From: Reddybacter sp041622675
Lineage (GTDB): Bacteria > Pseudomonadota > Gammaproteobacteria > Pseudomonadales > Porticoccaceae
NCBI GenBank assembly: GCA_041622675.1
Contig: JBFJYH010000004.1
Span: 1-64,000, forward strand
Reading direction: 5' to 3'
DNA length: 64,000 nt
The translations under genes were made by a program, and so were the position numbers. A model generated the notes under the pieces. The model searched no databases, was not told the origin of the DNA, and saw nothing but the letters and a program-made list of their open reading frames with translations. This document shows, one piece after another, positions 17,871-25,576 of this stretch (positions are counted from its first letter, which is position 1; every line of letters begins with the position of its first letter).

Positions 17871-19034
17871 TTAATAGGAGCGCGGCAAACCGAGCACATA
17901 TTCACCAATATAATTGAGTATCATTTCACTATTTAATGGCGCTGTTTTGAATAAGCGCACCATAGGATAGATGTCAAAGATACCGTACTCTTTGGTAAAG
18001 CCATTGCCGCCAAAACACTGTAATGAAGCATCGACAGCATGCAGGGCTGCCTCAGCAGCAGCGTATTTGGCCATATTAGATTCGCCGCCGCAGGCCTCAC
18101 CTCGGTCAAACAACCAGGCCGCTTTGCGAGTCATTAATGAGGCCAGTTCAATTTCTGTCTTAGCTTTCGCGAGTGGATGTTGCAGCGCTTGATAGGCGCC
18201 AATAGGGCCATTAAAAACCACCCGGTCATTAGCGTATTCTACCGCTTTCTCCATTGCGTAACGGCCAATACCTGTACAAATGGAGCCGACCAACACGCGC
18301 TCGGGGTTGAGGGATTCAAAGAGAATATTAAAGCCTTTACCGACTTCCCCGAGTACGTGTTCCGGCCCTAAATCCACCTCGTCAAAGAAGACTTCATACT
18401 GTAGTTCAGGAATGGGAATACTTACCGGTATTCGATTAGCGGCTACGCCCTTAGCTTTGGTATCGACAATGAACAACGTAAACCCATCAGTTTTGCGCTC
18501 GACTTCAGTATGGGGTGTGGTGCGTGCGACAACTAAGGCGTAATCGGACTCAACAAAGTCAGTAATAAAGGTTTTATTACCACTGAGTTTAAAGCGGCCA
18601 TCGGGAGTTTGCTTGGCAATGGTCGCTGCCTGGATGGTATTGGTACCAGCCCCCGATTCGGTAATAGCAAAGCAGAAGCGGGTTTTACCAGAACAGGCAT
18701 CAGGCAGGTATTTCTGCTTTTGCTCTTCAGTCCCGTGATCACCAATCGGCGCCATCGACATCGTGGCGCCAATGACAAGGCTTAACAGTGGAATACCCTG
18801 GTTCGATAAACCCTCCAGGAACAGATCCATTTCAAGTAAGCCCAACCCCGCTCCGCCGTAGGCCTCTGGCACCATAGTGCCAACGAATCCGTCGGCGGCC
18901 ACTTGCTTATACATTTCTTCTGGAAAACGTCCCGCGTCGGCACATTCCATCCAGTACTTGCGGTCGTAAGACTTGACCAAACTTTGGCCGTAGTCGTAGA
19001 TCATGCTTTGTTCTTCGCTGAGGGAAAAATCCAT
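17871..19034 (-). CDS. Acyl-CoA dehydrogenase, array member 2
   Basis: A 387-residue paralogue of its neighbours, with the same start (MDFSLSEEQSMIYDYG) and the same end (GLPRSY). It shows CFAITESGAGTNT, TFITDFVESDYALV, the LNPERVLVG helix-G Glu and GGNGFTKEYGIFDIYPMVRL. The C-terminal EGT motif is again replaced (APLNSEM). It lies 84 bp before array member 1 on the same strand and was probably formed by tandem duplication. Differences from the other members cluster in the middle beta domain (VAANRIPVSIPIPELQYEVF), where substrate preference may differ; this is inference. Confidence 0.88.
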   Translation of the reverse strand: MDFSLSEEQSMIYDYGQSLVKSYDRKYWMECADAGRFPEEMYKQVAADGFVGTMVPEAYGGAGLGLLEMDLFLEGLSNQGIPLLSLVIGATMSMAPIGDHGTEEQKQKYLPDACSGKTRFCFAITESGAGTNTIQAATIAKQTPDGRFKLSGNKTFITDFVESDYALVVARTTPHTEVERKTDGFTLFIVDTKAKGVAANRIPVSIPIPELQYEVFFDEVDLGPEHVLGEVGKGFNILFESLNPERVLVGSICTGIGRYAMEKAVEYANDRVVFNGPIGAYQALQHPLAKAKTEIELASLMTRKAAWLFDRGEACGGESNMAKYAAAEAALHAVDASLQCFGGNGFTKEYGIFDIYPMVRLFKTAPLNSEMILNYIGEYVLGLPRSY

Positions 19035-19086
19035 AAAAACCTATCTCTTTGTTAGTCGCCTATATACGAATCAAAACGAAAACTGA

Positions 19087-20250
19087 TTAATAAGAACGCG
19101 GCAAGCCCATCACGTGCTCGCCGATATAGTTGAGTACCATTTCGTTATTCAACGGTGCAGTTTTAAACAAACGTACCATCGGGTAAATATCGAAAATACC
19201 GTACTCCTTGGTAAAACCATTACCGCCAAAACATTGTAGAGAGGCATCGACAGCATGAATTGAAGCTTCTGCTGCCGCACACTTCGCCATATTGGCTTCA
19301 GCGCCACAATGTTCGTGTTTATCAAATAGCCAGGCCGCCTTACGGGTCATTAGCGAAGCCATTTCAATTTCAGTTTTAGCCTTCGCCAGTGGATGTTGTA
19401 GCGCTTGATAGGCACCAATGGGGCCATTAAACACTACTCGATCATTGGCGTACTCCACCGCTTTGTCCATGGCAAACCGGCCAAGGCCAGCGCCGATAGC
19501 ACCCACCATAATGCGCTCTGGGTTGAGGCATTCAAAGAGGATTTCAAAACCTTTATCCACTTCACCCAGTACATCTTCGGGGCCGAGATCGACATCATCA
19601 AAAAAGACTTGATACTGCATTTCAGGCAACGCCACACTGACCGGAATCGGCTGAGCCTCTATGCCTTTGGCTTTGGTGTCGACAATAAACAAGGTAAAGC
19701 CTTCGGTTTTTTTGTTGGCATCAGCGAGGCTCGTGGTGCGTGTCACGACGAGTGCGTAGTCAGATTCAGCCCAATCGGTAATAAACGTTTTATTACCATT
19801 GAGCTTAAAGCGGCCGCCTGCTGTTTTACTCGCAAAGGTTTTTGCCTGCATCGTATTGGTACCGGCATCAGCCTCAGTAATGGCAAAACAAAAACGTGTT
19901 TTACCGGCGCAAGCATCGGGCAAATAGCGCTGTTTCTGCTCTTCAGTCCCGTGATCACCAATCGGGCCGAGGGACATAACCGAGCCCACAACATAGGTTA
20001 AAAGAGGAATGCCATTATTCGCTAGGCCTTCAGTAAACAACTCCATTTCGAGCATACCCAGGCCAGCGCCACCATAGGCTTCGGGGGCCATAGTGCCGAC
20101 AAAACCATCGGCGGCAGACTGCTGATAAAGCTCTTTAGGAAAAGCACGACGTTCGGCACATTCCATCCAGTATTTACGGTCATAGGTTTTAGCAAGGCTA
20201 TTACCGTACTCATAAATCATTTTATGTTCGTCGGATAAATTAAAATCCAT
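19087..20250 (-). CDS. Acyl-CoA dehydrogenase, array member 3
   Basis: A 387-residue paralogue starting MDFNLSDEHKMIYEYG. Motifs are CFAITEADAGTNTM, TFITDWAESDYALV, LNPERIMVGAIGAGLG and GGNGFTKEYGIFDIYPMVRL, with APLNNEM replacing the catalytic EGT motif. An antisense frame of 198 codons (19405-20001) lies inside it and is a shadow. GGGAGAG precedes the ATG. The spacing of 52 bp to member 2 and 29 bp to member 4 supports one operon. Confidence 0.88.
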   Translation of the reverse strand: MDFNLSDEHKMIYEYGNSLAKTYDRKYWMECAERRAFPKELYQQSAADGFVGTMAPEAYGGAGLGMLEMELFTEGLANNGIPLLTYVVGSVMSLGPIGDHGTEEQKQRYLPDACAGKTRFCFAITEADAGTNTMQAKTFASKTAGGRFKLNGNKTFITDWAESDYALVVTRTTSLADANKKTEGFTLFIVDTKAKGIEAQPIPVSVALPEMQYQVFFDDVDLGPEDVLGEVDKGFEILFECLNPERIMVGAIGAGLGRFAMDKAVEYANDRVVFNGPIGAYQALQHPLAKAKTEIEMASLMTRKAAWLFDKHEHCGAEANMAKCAAAEASIHAVDASLQCFGGNGFTKEYGIFDIYPMVRLFKTAPLNNEMVLNYIGEHVMGLPRSY

Positions 20251-20279
20251 TGGTCAGCTCTCCCATGTGATTTTGACGA

Positions 20280-21443
20280 TCAATAGCTACGGGGTAAACC
20301 GAGCACATACTCGGCCACGTAGTTAAGTACCATTTCATTGTTTAGTGGAATTGTTTTAAGTAGACGCGCCAGTGGATAGAGATCGAAAATGCCGTATTCT
20401 TTGGTAAACCCATTGCCACCAAAGCATTGTAGTGAAGCATCAATAGCATGGCAGGCCGCCTCGGCTGCGGCAAACTTTGCCATATTGGATTCGCCACCAC
20501 AGGGTTGACCTTGATCGAATAACCAAGCGGCTTTTTTTGCCATTAAGCTGGCCAGTTCAATTTCTGTTTTGGCTTTTGCCAAGGGGTGTTGTAACGCTTG
20601 GTAAGCACCAATGGGGCCATTGAATACCACACGCTCATTGGCGTACTCAACCGCACGGCCCATTGCGTAGCGACCCAGGCCCGCACAGATAAAACCAACC
20701 AAAATACGCTCGGGGTTTAAGGCGTCGAATAAGACTCTAAACCCCTTACCAACTTCGCCCAGCACATGCTCGGGGCCAACATCGACGTCATCGAAAAACA
20801 CCTGATATTGAACTTCCGGTATTTTGATACTCACAGGAATCGGGTGCATTTCGACACCCTTAGCCTTGGTCGGCACAATAAACAAGGTAAAACCATCGGT
20901 ACTACGTTCGACCTCTGTGTAGGGCGTGGTGCGCGTAACCAGCAACATGTAGTCTGACTCGGCAGCATCGGTAATAAAATACTTTGCACCATTAATTTTA
21001 AAGCGGCCATCGCTCGTCGCTTTGGCGATTGTGTTGGTTTTAATGGTGTTGGTACCGGCATTCGGTTCGGTAATAGCAAAACAAAAGCGCGTTTTACCAC
21101 TGCATGCCTCGGGTAAGTATTGTTGTTTTTGTTCTTCTGTACCGAAGCTAGCTATCAGGCTCAAACCCATGGTCGCGCCAATCACCAAGCTGAGTAGTGG
21201 GATGCCCTGCTCCGCAAGCCCCTCATTTAACAACCCCATTTCCATCATGCCCAGGCCAGAGCCACCGTAGGCCTCGGGCACCATGACGCCAACAAAACCA
21301 TCCTCGGCAACTTGTTGGTACATATCAGTGGGGAAACGCGCCTTGTCAGCGTATTCAAGCCAGTGTTTACGGTCAAAGGTTTTGGCCAGGTTAGCACCAT
21401 AGCCATAAATCATTTGCTGCTCTTCGGTCAGGGAAAAGTCCAT
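20280..21443 (-). CDS. Acyl-CoA dehydrogenase, array member 4
   Basis: A 387-residue paralogue (MDFSLTEEQQMIYGYG). Motifs are CFAITEPNAGTNTI, YFITDAAESDYMLL, LNPERILVGFICAGLG and GGNGFTKEYGIFDLYPLARL. The C-terminal motif reads IPLNNEM instead of the usual EGT. Where three other members have GDHGTEEQ, this one has ASFGTEEQ. A GGAG ribosome site lies 9 nt before the ATG. Nucleotide identity to its neighbours is visibly high in the segment encoding GPIGAYQALQHPLAKAK, consistent with duplication or gene conversion. Confidence 0.88.
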   Translation of the reverse strand: MDFSLTEEQQMIYGYGANLAKTFDRKHWLEYADKARFPTDMYQQVAEDGFVGVMVPEAYGGSGLGMMEMGLLNEGLAEQGIPLLSLVIGATMGLSLIASFGTEEQKQQYLPEACSGKTRFCFAITEPNAGTNTIKTNTIAKATSDGRFKINGAKYFITDAAESDYMLLVTRTTPYTEVERSTDGFTLFIVPTKAKGVEMHPIPVSIKIPEVQYQVFFDDVDVGPEHVLGEVGKGFRVLFDALNPERILVGFICAGLGRYAMGRAVEYANERVVFNGPIGAYQALQHPLAKAKTEIELASLMAKKAAWLFDQGQPCGGESNMAKFAAAEAACHAIDASLQCFGGNGFTKEYGIFDLYPLARLLKTIPLNNEMVLNYVAEYVLGLPRSY

Positions 21444-21493
21444 CGTTTACACTCCACTTAGTAGGTCGATATTGTTGGGGTTGTGCTCAAGAG

Positions 21494-22657
21494 TTAATAC
21501 GAACGCGGCAAGTTCATCACGTGTTCGGCAATATAATTGTGGATCATTTCATTGTTAATGGGCGCGGTTTTAGTCAAACGCACCAATGGATAGAGGTCAA
21601 AAATACCGTATTCTTTAGTAAAACCATTACCACCAAAACATTGTAAGGAGGCATCTACAGCGTTAATGCCGGCCTCAGAAGCAGCAAGTTTTGCCATATT
21701 GGCCTCTGCGCCACAAGGCTTGTCCTGATCAAATAACCAAGCTGCCTTGCGTGCCATTAACGATGCCATTTCAACCTCAGCCTTGGCCTTTGCCAAGGGG
21801 TGTTGCAAGGCTTGATAAGCGCCAATCGGGCCATCAAATACCACGCGTTCATTGGCATAAGCTACGGCTTTATCCATGGCAAAGCGGCCGATCCCCGTAC
21901 AAATAGCGCCGCCGAGAATTCGCTCAGGGTTTAGGGAGTCGAAAAGAATATTAAAGCCCTTGCCGATTTCGCCAAGGACATGTTGTGGTCCTAGCTCTAC
22001 CTCATCAAAAAAAACTTGATACTGCCATTCTGGCAGGGCGATACTCACGGGTATGGGTTGCATCTCGACACCCTTCGCCTTGGTGGGCACAATAAATAGC
22101 GTAAAACCATCAGTCTTACGCTTGACCTCACTGGCGGGTGTCGTGCGTGCTACCACTAAGGCATAGTCAGACTCAGCGGCATCAGTAATAAAGGTTTTAT
22201 TGCCACTGAGTTTAAAGCCGCCCTGCGCGGTTGGCCTCGCAAGAGTGCCAATATTAATAGTGTTGGTACCGGCGTCGGCCTCAGTGATGGCAAAACAAAA
22301 ACGGATATCGCCCTTACAGGCGGTGGGTAAATAATGATTACGCTGTTCATCACTACCGTGTTCGGCGAGCACGGACATCGTCATACAGGCACCGACCACG
22401 AGACTTAACAACGGTATCCCTTCATTGGCTATGCCCTCCTGAAACAGAAGCATTTCGAGCATACCCAAACCGGCTCCACCATAGGCTTCGGGAACCATAG
22501 TCCCCAAAAAGCCATCATCCGCGATCTGTTGGTACATTTCTTCTGGAAAACGATGAATTGCCGCATTTTCCATCCAGTAAGTGCGGTCGTAGGCTTTACT
22601 TAGGTGACGGCCGTATTCGTGGATCATCTGCTGTTCTTCAGTTATTGTAAAATCCAC
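21494..22657 (-). CDS. Acyl-CoA dehydrogenase, array member 5 (promoter-proximal)
   Basis: A 387-residue paralogue and the first gene of the array as transcribed. It starts with GTG at 22657 behind a strong GGAG site; the protein begins (M)DFTITEEQQMIHEYGRHLSK. It shows CFAITEADAGTNTI, TFITDAAESDYALV, LNPERILGGAICTGIG and GGNGFTKEYGIFDLYPLVRL, with APINNEM in place of the catalytic EGT motif. It is the most divergent member (AEHGSDEQRNHYLPTACKGD). The control region lies in the 424 bp upstream, shared with the divergent lytic transglycosylase gene. Confidence 0.88.
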   Translation of the reverse strand: MDFTITEEQQMIHEYGRHLSKAYDRTYWMENAAIHRFPEEMYQQIADDGFLGTMVPEAYGGAGLGMLEMLLFQEGIANEGIPLLSLVVGACMTMSVLAEHGSDEQRNHYLPTACKGDIRFCFAITEADAGTNTINIGTLARPTAQGGFKLSGNKTFITDAAESDYALVVARTTPASEVKRKTDGFTLFIVPTKAKGVEMQPIPVSIALPEWQYQVFFDEVELGPQHVLGEIGKGFNILFDSLNPERILGGAICTGIGRFAMDKAVAYANERVVFDGPIGAYQALQHPLAKAKAEVEMASLMARKAAWLFDQDKPCGAEANMAKLAASEAGINAVDASLQCFGGNGFTKEYGIFDLYPLVRLTKTAPINNEMIHNYIAEHVMNLPRSY

Positions 22658-23081
22658 GCTATCTCCTTTTTAAGTTCTAATATCTGGCTAGCTTTCATGT
22701 TTTTGATTAGTCCTAGTAGAGCCTGCTGAGTAGTAGCATGATTTTTCTTAAGCTCTAAGGTCTACTACGCACTTGTTGCAATAACAAGCAAAATCTTACT
22801 GGGGCGGAAGAATAAGTGTCCGGCCGGTAACACACAATGACTATTATTGACTTGTTAGTCATATTCTTCATGGAGTTCTGACCCTGACAATCAGCCCAAT
22901 ACGCGCAAGTTGATAAGTAAAATATTGTGTTGGCAATAATATGTCCGCTAAATACAGGGCTTTTTTACTTACAATACTGATTCATCATTATGCAGTTTTT
23001 CAATTCATTCAGACTATGAACAAGATGCTAGAATCACTTAACTCTAATTTTCCGGATAGAGAGATATAGACCAAGACTGCA
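22658..23081. other. Divergent control region of the acyl-CoA dehydrogenase array and mltF
   Basis: There is no gene in these 424 bp. A 7-bp inverted repeat, ATGACTA (22837-22843) and TAGTCAT (22856-22862), and a nearby GTGTCCGGCCGGTAACAC near-palindrome (22817-22834) could be operator sites for the array. No dedicated regulator gene is adjacent. The half nearest 23081 should contain the mltF promoter. Confidence 0.45.
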
Positions 23082-24563
23082 ATGAATTTTAATTTAATAC
23101 CTGTGAAACGTCGCCTATTCCGGCTCGGTCTATCCGCAGCCCTGTTCTGCTTTTGTCTTGCCTTGAGCACGAGCCGCTCGGCAACAACGCTAGAGTCAGT
23201 GCTGGACGAAGGGGTGCTACGGGTAATTACGATGTTTGGGCCAACCACCTATTTCCACGATGCTAAGGGTGACAACGGTTTCGAATACCTATTAGCGAAA
23301 CAATTTGCAAAACAGCTCAATGTCCAGTTAGAAGTACATGTAATGGACGACCTCGGCGCTATATTCAACGCTGTCGGTGGTCCAAAGGGGCACTTTGCCG
23401 CCGCAGGGCTTACCGCAACCAAGGAGCGCCAGCAGTTTGTCCGATTTACGCAGCCTTATAATAGCGTTCGCCAAACTATTGTTTACCGACTTGGGCACCG
23501 TCGGCCGAAAAGCTTAAATGATCTTAAGGGCGGGCGCCTGGTCGTACTACGCGACAGCTCACATATTGAACGTTTAAGAAAATTGAAAGCTAAAAGCTAC
23601 CCAGACTTAGAATGGGAAATCGCTGCCAATAGTGACATGCTTGAATTAATGCAGATGGTTCACGATGGTGAGGCTGACTATGCAGTCATTGACTCCTCTG
23701 CCGTGACGATCAACCGCAGCCTCTACCCTCGGGCACGCCGAGCCTTTGATATATCAGAAGATCAACCCATTGCTTGGGTGTTTCCTGCACACGGTGATAA
23801 AAGTCTATTCACAGCTGCTAATCGTTTCCTTAAGGGCTATGCTGTGAGCGGTAAGCTACACGATTTAGAAAATCGTTTTTTTGGCCATACCGACAACTTC
23901 AGTGTTGGCGGTTCACAGCTTTTCCGTTATCGCATTAAGAGTCGGCTGGGTGGTTTTGAAACTATGTTTAAAAAGACAGCTGAACAATACCATATAGACT
24001 GGCAGCTCCTCGCCGCCATTGCTTACCAAGAGTCTCACTGGAACCCCGAGGCAAAATCGCCCACCGGCGTGCGCGGTCTGATGATGTTGACGCGAAACAC
24101 GGCGAAGGAGATGGGCGTGAGTAATCGACTTGACCCTGAGCAAAGCTTACGCGGTGGAACAGAATATTTATTACAAGTGAAAAAGCGCTTGCCCAATGCT
24201 ATCGTCGAACCGGACCGCACTTGGCTTGCCCTCGCTGCTTATAATATAGGGTTCGGTCATTTAAAAGATGCCCGAATACTCACTGAGCGACACGGAGATA
24301 ACCCCAATCGCTGGCAAGATATCCGCAAATATCTACCTTTATTACAACAGAAAAAATACTATAACACTGTGCCCCATGGTTTTGCTCGAGGGCGAGAACC
24401 GGTGAGATACGTGCAAAATATTCGTCACTTTCACTCCATTTTGCGTTGGCATTACCTTGAAAAGGAGCGCATAGCCCAAGCTCAACGCAAGGCAATCCCC
24501 CAAACACTACCTAGTTCTTCAAGTTCAAGCCTGGCGCCTACTAGCTTGCCCTTGTCACTATAA
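23082..24563 (+). CDS. mltF: Membrane-bound lytic murein transglycosylase, MltF-like
   Basis: This 493-residue protein has three parts. An N-terminal signal/anchor helix (about residues 10-30, LGLSAALFCFCLALSTSRSA) is followed by a periplasmic solute-binding-protein-3-like domain (about 40-270; LDEGVLRVITMFGPTTYF, DGEADYAVIDSS) and a C-terminal SLT domain. The catalytic Glu is in AIAYQESHWNPEAKSPTGV, followed by GLMMLTRNTAKEMG and LAAYNIGFGH. It cleaves peptidoglycan glycan strands with formation of anhydromuramyl ends. The C-terminal tail is Ser/Pro-rich. Domain order and length match MltF (about 490-520 residues). It is monocistronic and divergent from the acyl-CoA dehydrogenase array. Confidence 0.9.
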   Translation: MNFNLIPVKRRLFRLGLSAALFCFCLALSTSRSATTLESVLDEGVLRVITMFGPTTYFHDAKGDNGFEYLLAKQFAKQLNVQLEVHVMDDLGAIFNAVGGPKGHFAAAGLTATKERQQFVRFTQPYNSVRQTIVYRLGHRRPKSLNDLKGGRLVVLRDSSHIERLRKLKAKSYPDLEWEIAANSDMLELMQMVHDGEADYAVIDSSAVTINRSLYPRARRAFDISEDQPIAWVFPAHGDKSLFTAANRFLKGYAVSGKLHDLENRFFGHTDNFSVGGSQLFRYRIKSRLGGFETMFKKTAEQYHIDWQLLAAIAYQESHWNPEAKSPTGVRGLMMLTRNTAKEMGVSNRLDPEQSLRGGTEYLLQVKKRLPNAIVEPDRTWLALAAYNIGFGHLKDARILTERHGDNPNRWQDIRKYLPLLQQKKYYNTVPHGFARGREPVRYVQNIRHFHSILRWHYLEKERIAQAQRKAIPQTLPSSSSSSLAPTSLPLSL

Positions 24564-24675
24564 AACCCATCACCTGCGAAGTATCGACAAGAAACTGGTT
24601 TTTTAATATTTACAAAGACAAAGAAGTCCTAAGCTATGCTAGAACCTAGTGCTAGAGCAGGAGAGGAAATTAGCA

Positions 24676-24876
24676 ATGACGATATAGAGCGGCAACACTA
24701 GAAAAGGTGATGAATACAAGTTTAAGCTGTCGCCTGAGTTTGTATTGAGAAATGCTCTGGATACTCAAGCAGCTATGAGTGAAGTCCCCGGCACAAGCAT
24801 TTCCGAGTTAATTTGGCTCGCAGCGGCTGAAGCACGGTGCGAACACCCATTAACTCATGCTTTACAAAGACAGTGA
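24676..24876 (+). pseudogene. Small reading frame interrupted by an amber codon
   Basis: An ATG at 24676 follows a good ribosome site (CAGGAGAGG). After three codons there is a TAG (24685-24687), and then the same frame stays open for 62 codons to TGA at 24874. The encoded segment contains KGDEYKFKLSPEFVLRNALD and ISELIWLAAAEARCEH and looks protein-like. I recognise no family. It is either a small gene killed by a point mutation in codon 4 or a chance frame. The whole gap 24564-24935 holds nothing else I can name. Confidence 0.3.
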
Positions 24877-24935
24877 TTGATGTAAGTGGAAAAACCAACA
24901 TAAGCTTGAAAGAACTAGCCAAAAGACAACAAAAA

Positions 24936-25394
24936 CTATTTTTTGCGCATATTACCGAGAAGCTGGTTGAGTAAATTGAGACTGTTCACCCTCTCCTCTT
25001 CTGTCATATGGCGTACGCTATCGTGGTAAAAACTTTTCACCTTAGGTTCGACCTTTTTGCAAACCTCTCGACCATAAGGTGTCAGACGAATTTGTCGCGA
25101 GCGCAAATCATCAGGGTTTACCACACGCTCTATATATCCGGACTCTTCCATACGTCGCAGCACACCATTGAGGCTTTGGCGGCTCACCATCAGATACTCA
25201 ACCAAACCATTCACTGTCATACCATTCTCATAACCTGGGCGTGTTAGCGAATCGAGAATAGACCATTGCTGGGCGCTCATATCAAATTCACTGAGTACTT
25301 CGGCCGCTCTACGCAGTGAGATGTTCATTGCCTGATACAAGCGAAAAAACAACTTGAGAGGGATGTCTGAACTTAACTCGTCAGTGTCTACCAT
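24936..25394 (-). CDS. MarR-family regulator, BadR-like
   Basis: This 152-residue winged-helix protein contains YQAMNISLRRAAEVLSEFDM, the recognition helix region VNGLVEYLMVSRQSLNGVLR and the wing RMEESGYIERVVNPDDLRSRQ followed by LTPYGREV. It is divergent from the alicyclic-acid cluster. In Rhodopseudomonas a MarR protein (BadR) represses the equivalent bad genes and responds to a pathway CoA-thioester, so a similar role is likely here. A palindrome overlapping the divergent promoter is a candidate operator. The function is inferred from context and family. Confidence 0.8.
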   Translation of the reverse strand: MVDTDELSSDIPLKLFFRLYQAMNISLRRAAEVLSEFDMSAQQWSILDSLTRPGYENGMTVNGLVEYLMVSRQSLNGVLRRMEESGYIERVVNPDDLRSRQIRLTPYGREVCKKVEPKVKSFYHDSVRHMTEEERVNSLNLLNQLLGNMRKK

Positions 25395-25494
25395 ATATGC
25401 TTTCCGGATGAAATTTGATCACCGTGTTACTCTTATAACGCTTTGATTATACGCGATTCGAGTAAATGTTGACACTTATCGCTAGGAATGACTT

Positions 25495-25509
25495 TGATAT
25501 AAGTTATCA
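25495..25509 (+). promoter_or_regulatory. Candidate MarR operator overlapping an extended -10 promoter
   Basis: The palindrome TGATA-N5-TATCA (25495-25509) covers an extended -10 element, TG-A-TATAAG (TG at 25495-25496, TATAAG at 25498-25503). It lies about 70 bp before the acyl-CoA dehydrogenase ATG. A TTGACA at 25469-25474 is 23 bp from the TATAAG box, too far for a normal -35, which fits an extended -10 promoter. A repressor bound here would block transcription. Confidence 0.5.
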
Positions 25510-25576
25510 TTCAAAATAAGAATCAAGCAAGCCAATTAAAAATACCCCCAGAACCTGAAAAAACAAGGGTCTTCCG

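Noticed and set aside
19405..20001. 198-codon plus-strand reading frame
   Set aside because: It is antisense to acyl-CoA dehydrogenase member 3, shows no known domain, and exists because the sense codons leave that frame open.
16623..22657. Repeated blocks as a CRISPR or mobile-element repeat
   Set aside because: The repeated nucleotide blocks are homologous coding segments of five paralogous genes; no short spacer-repeat pattern exists.
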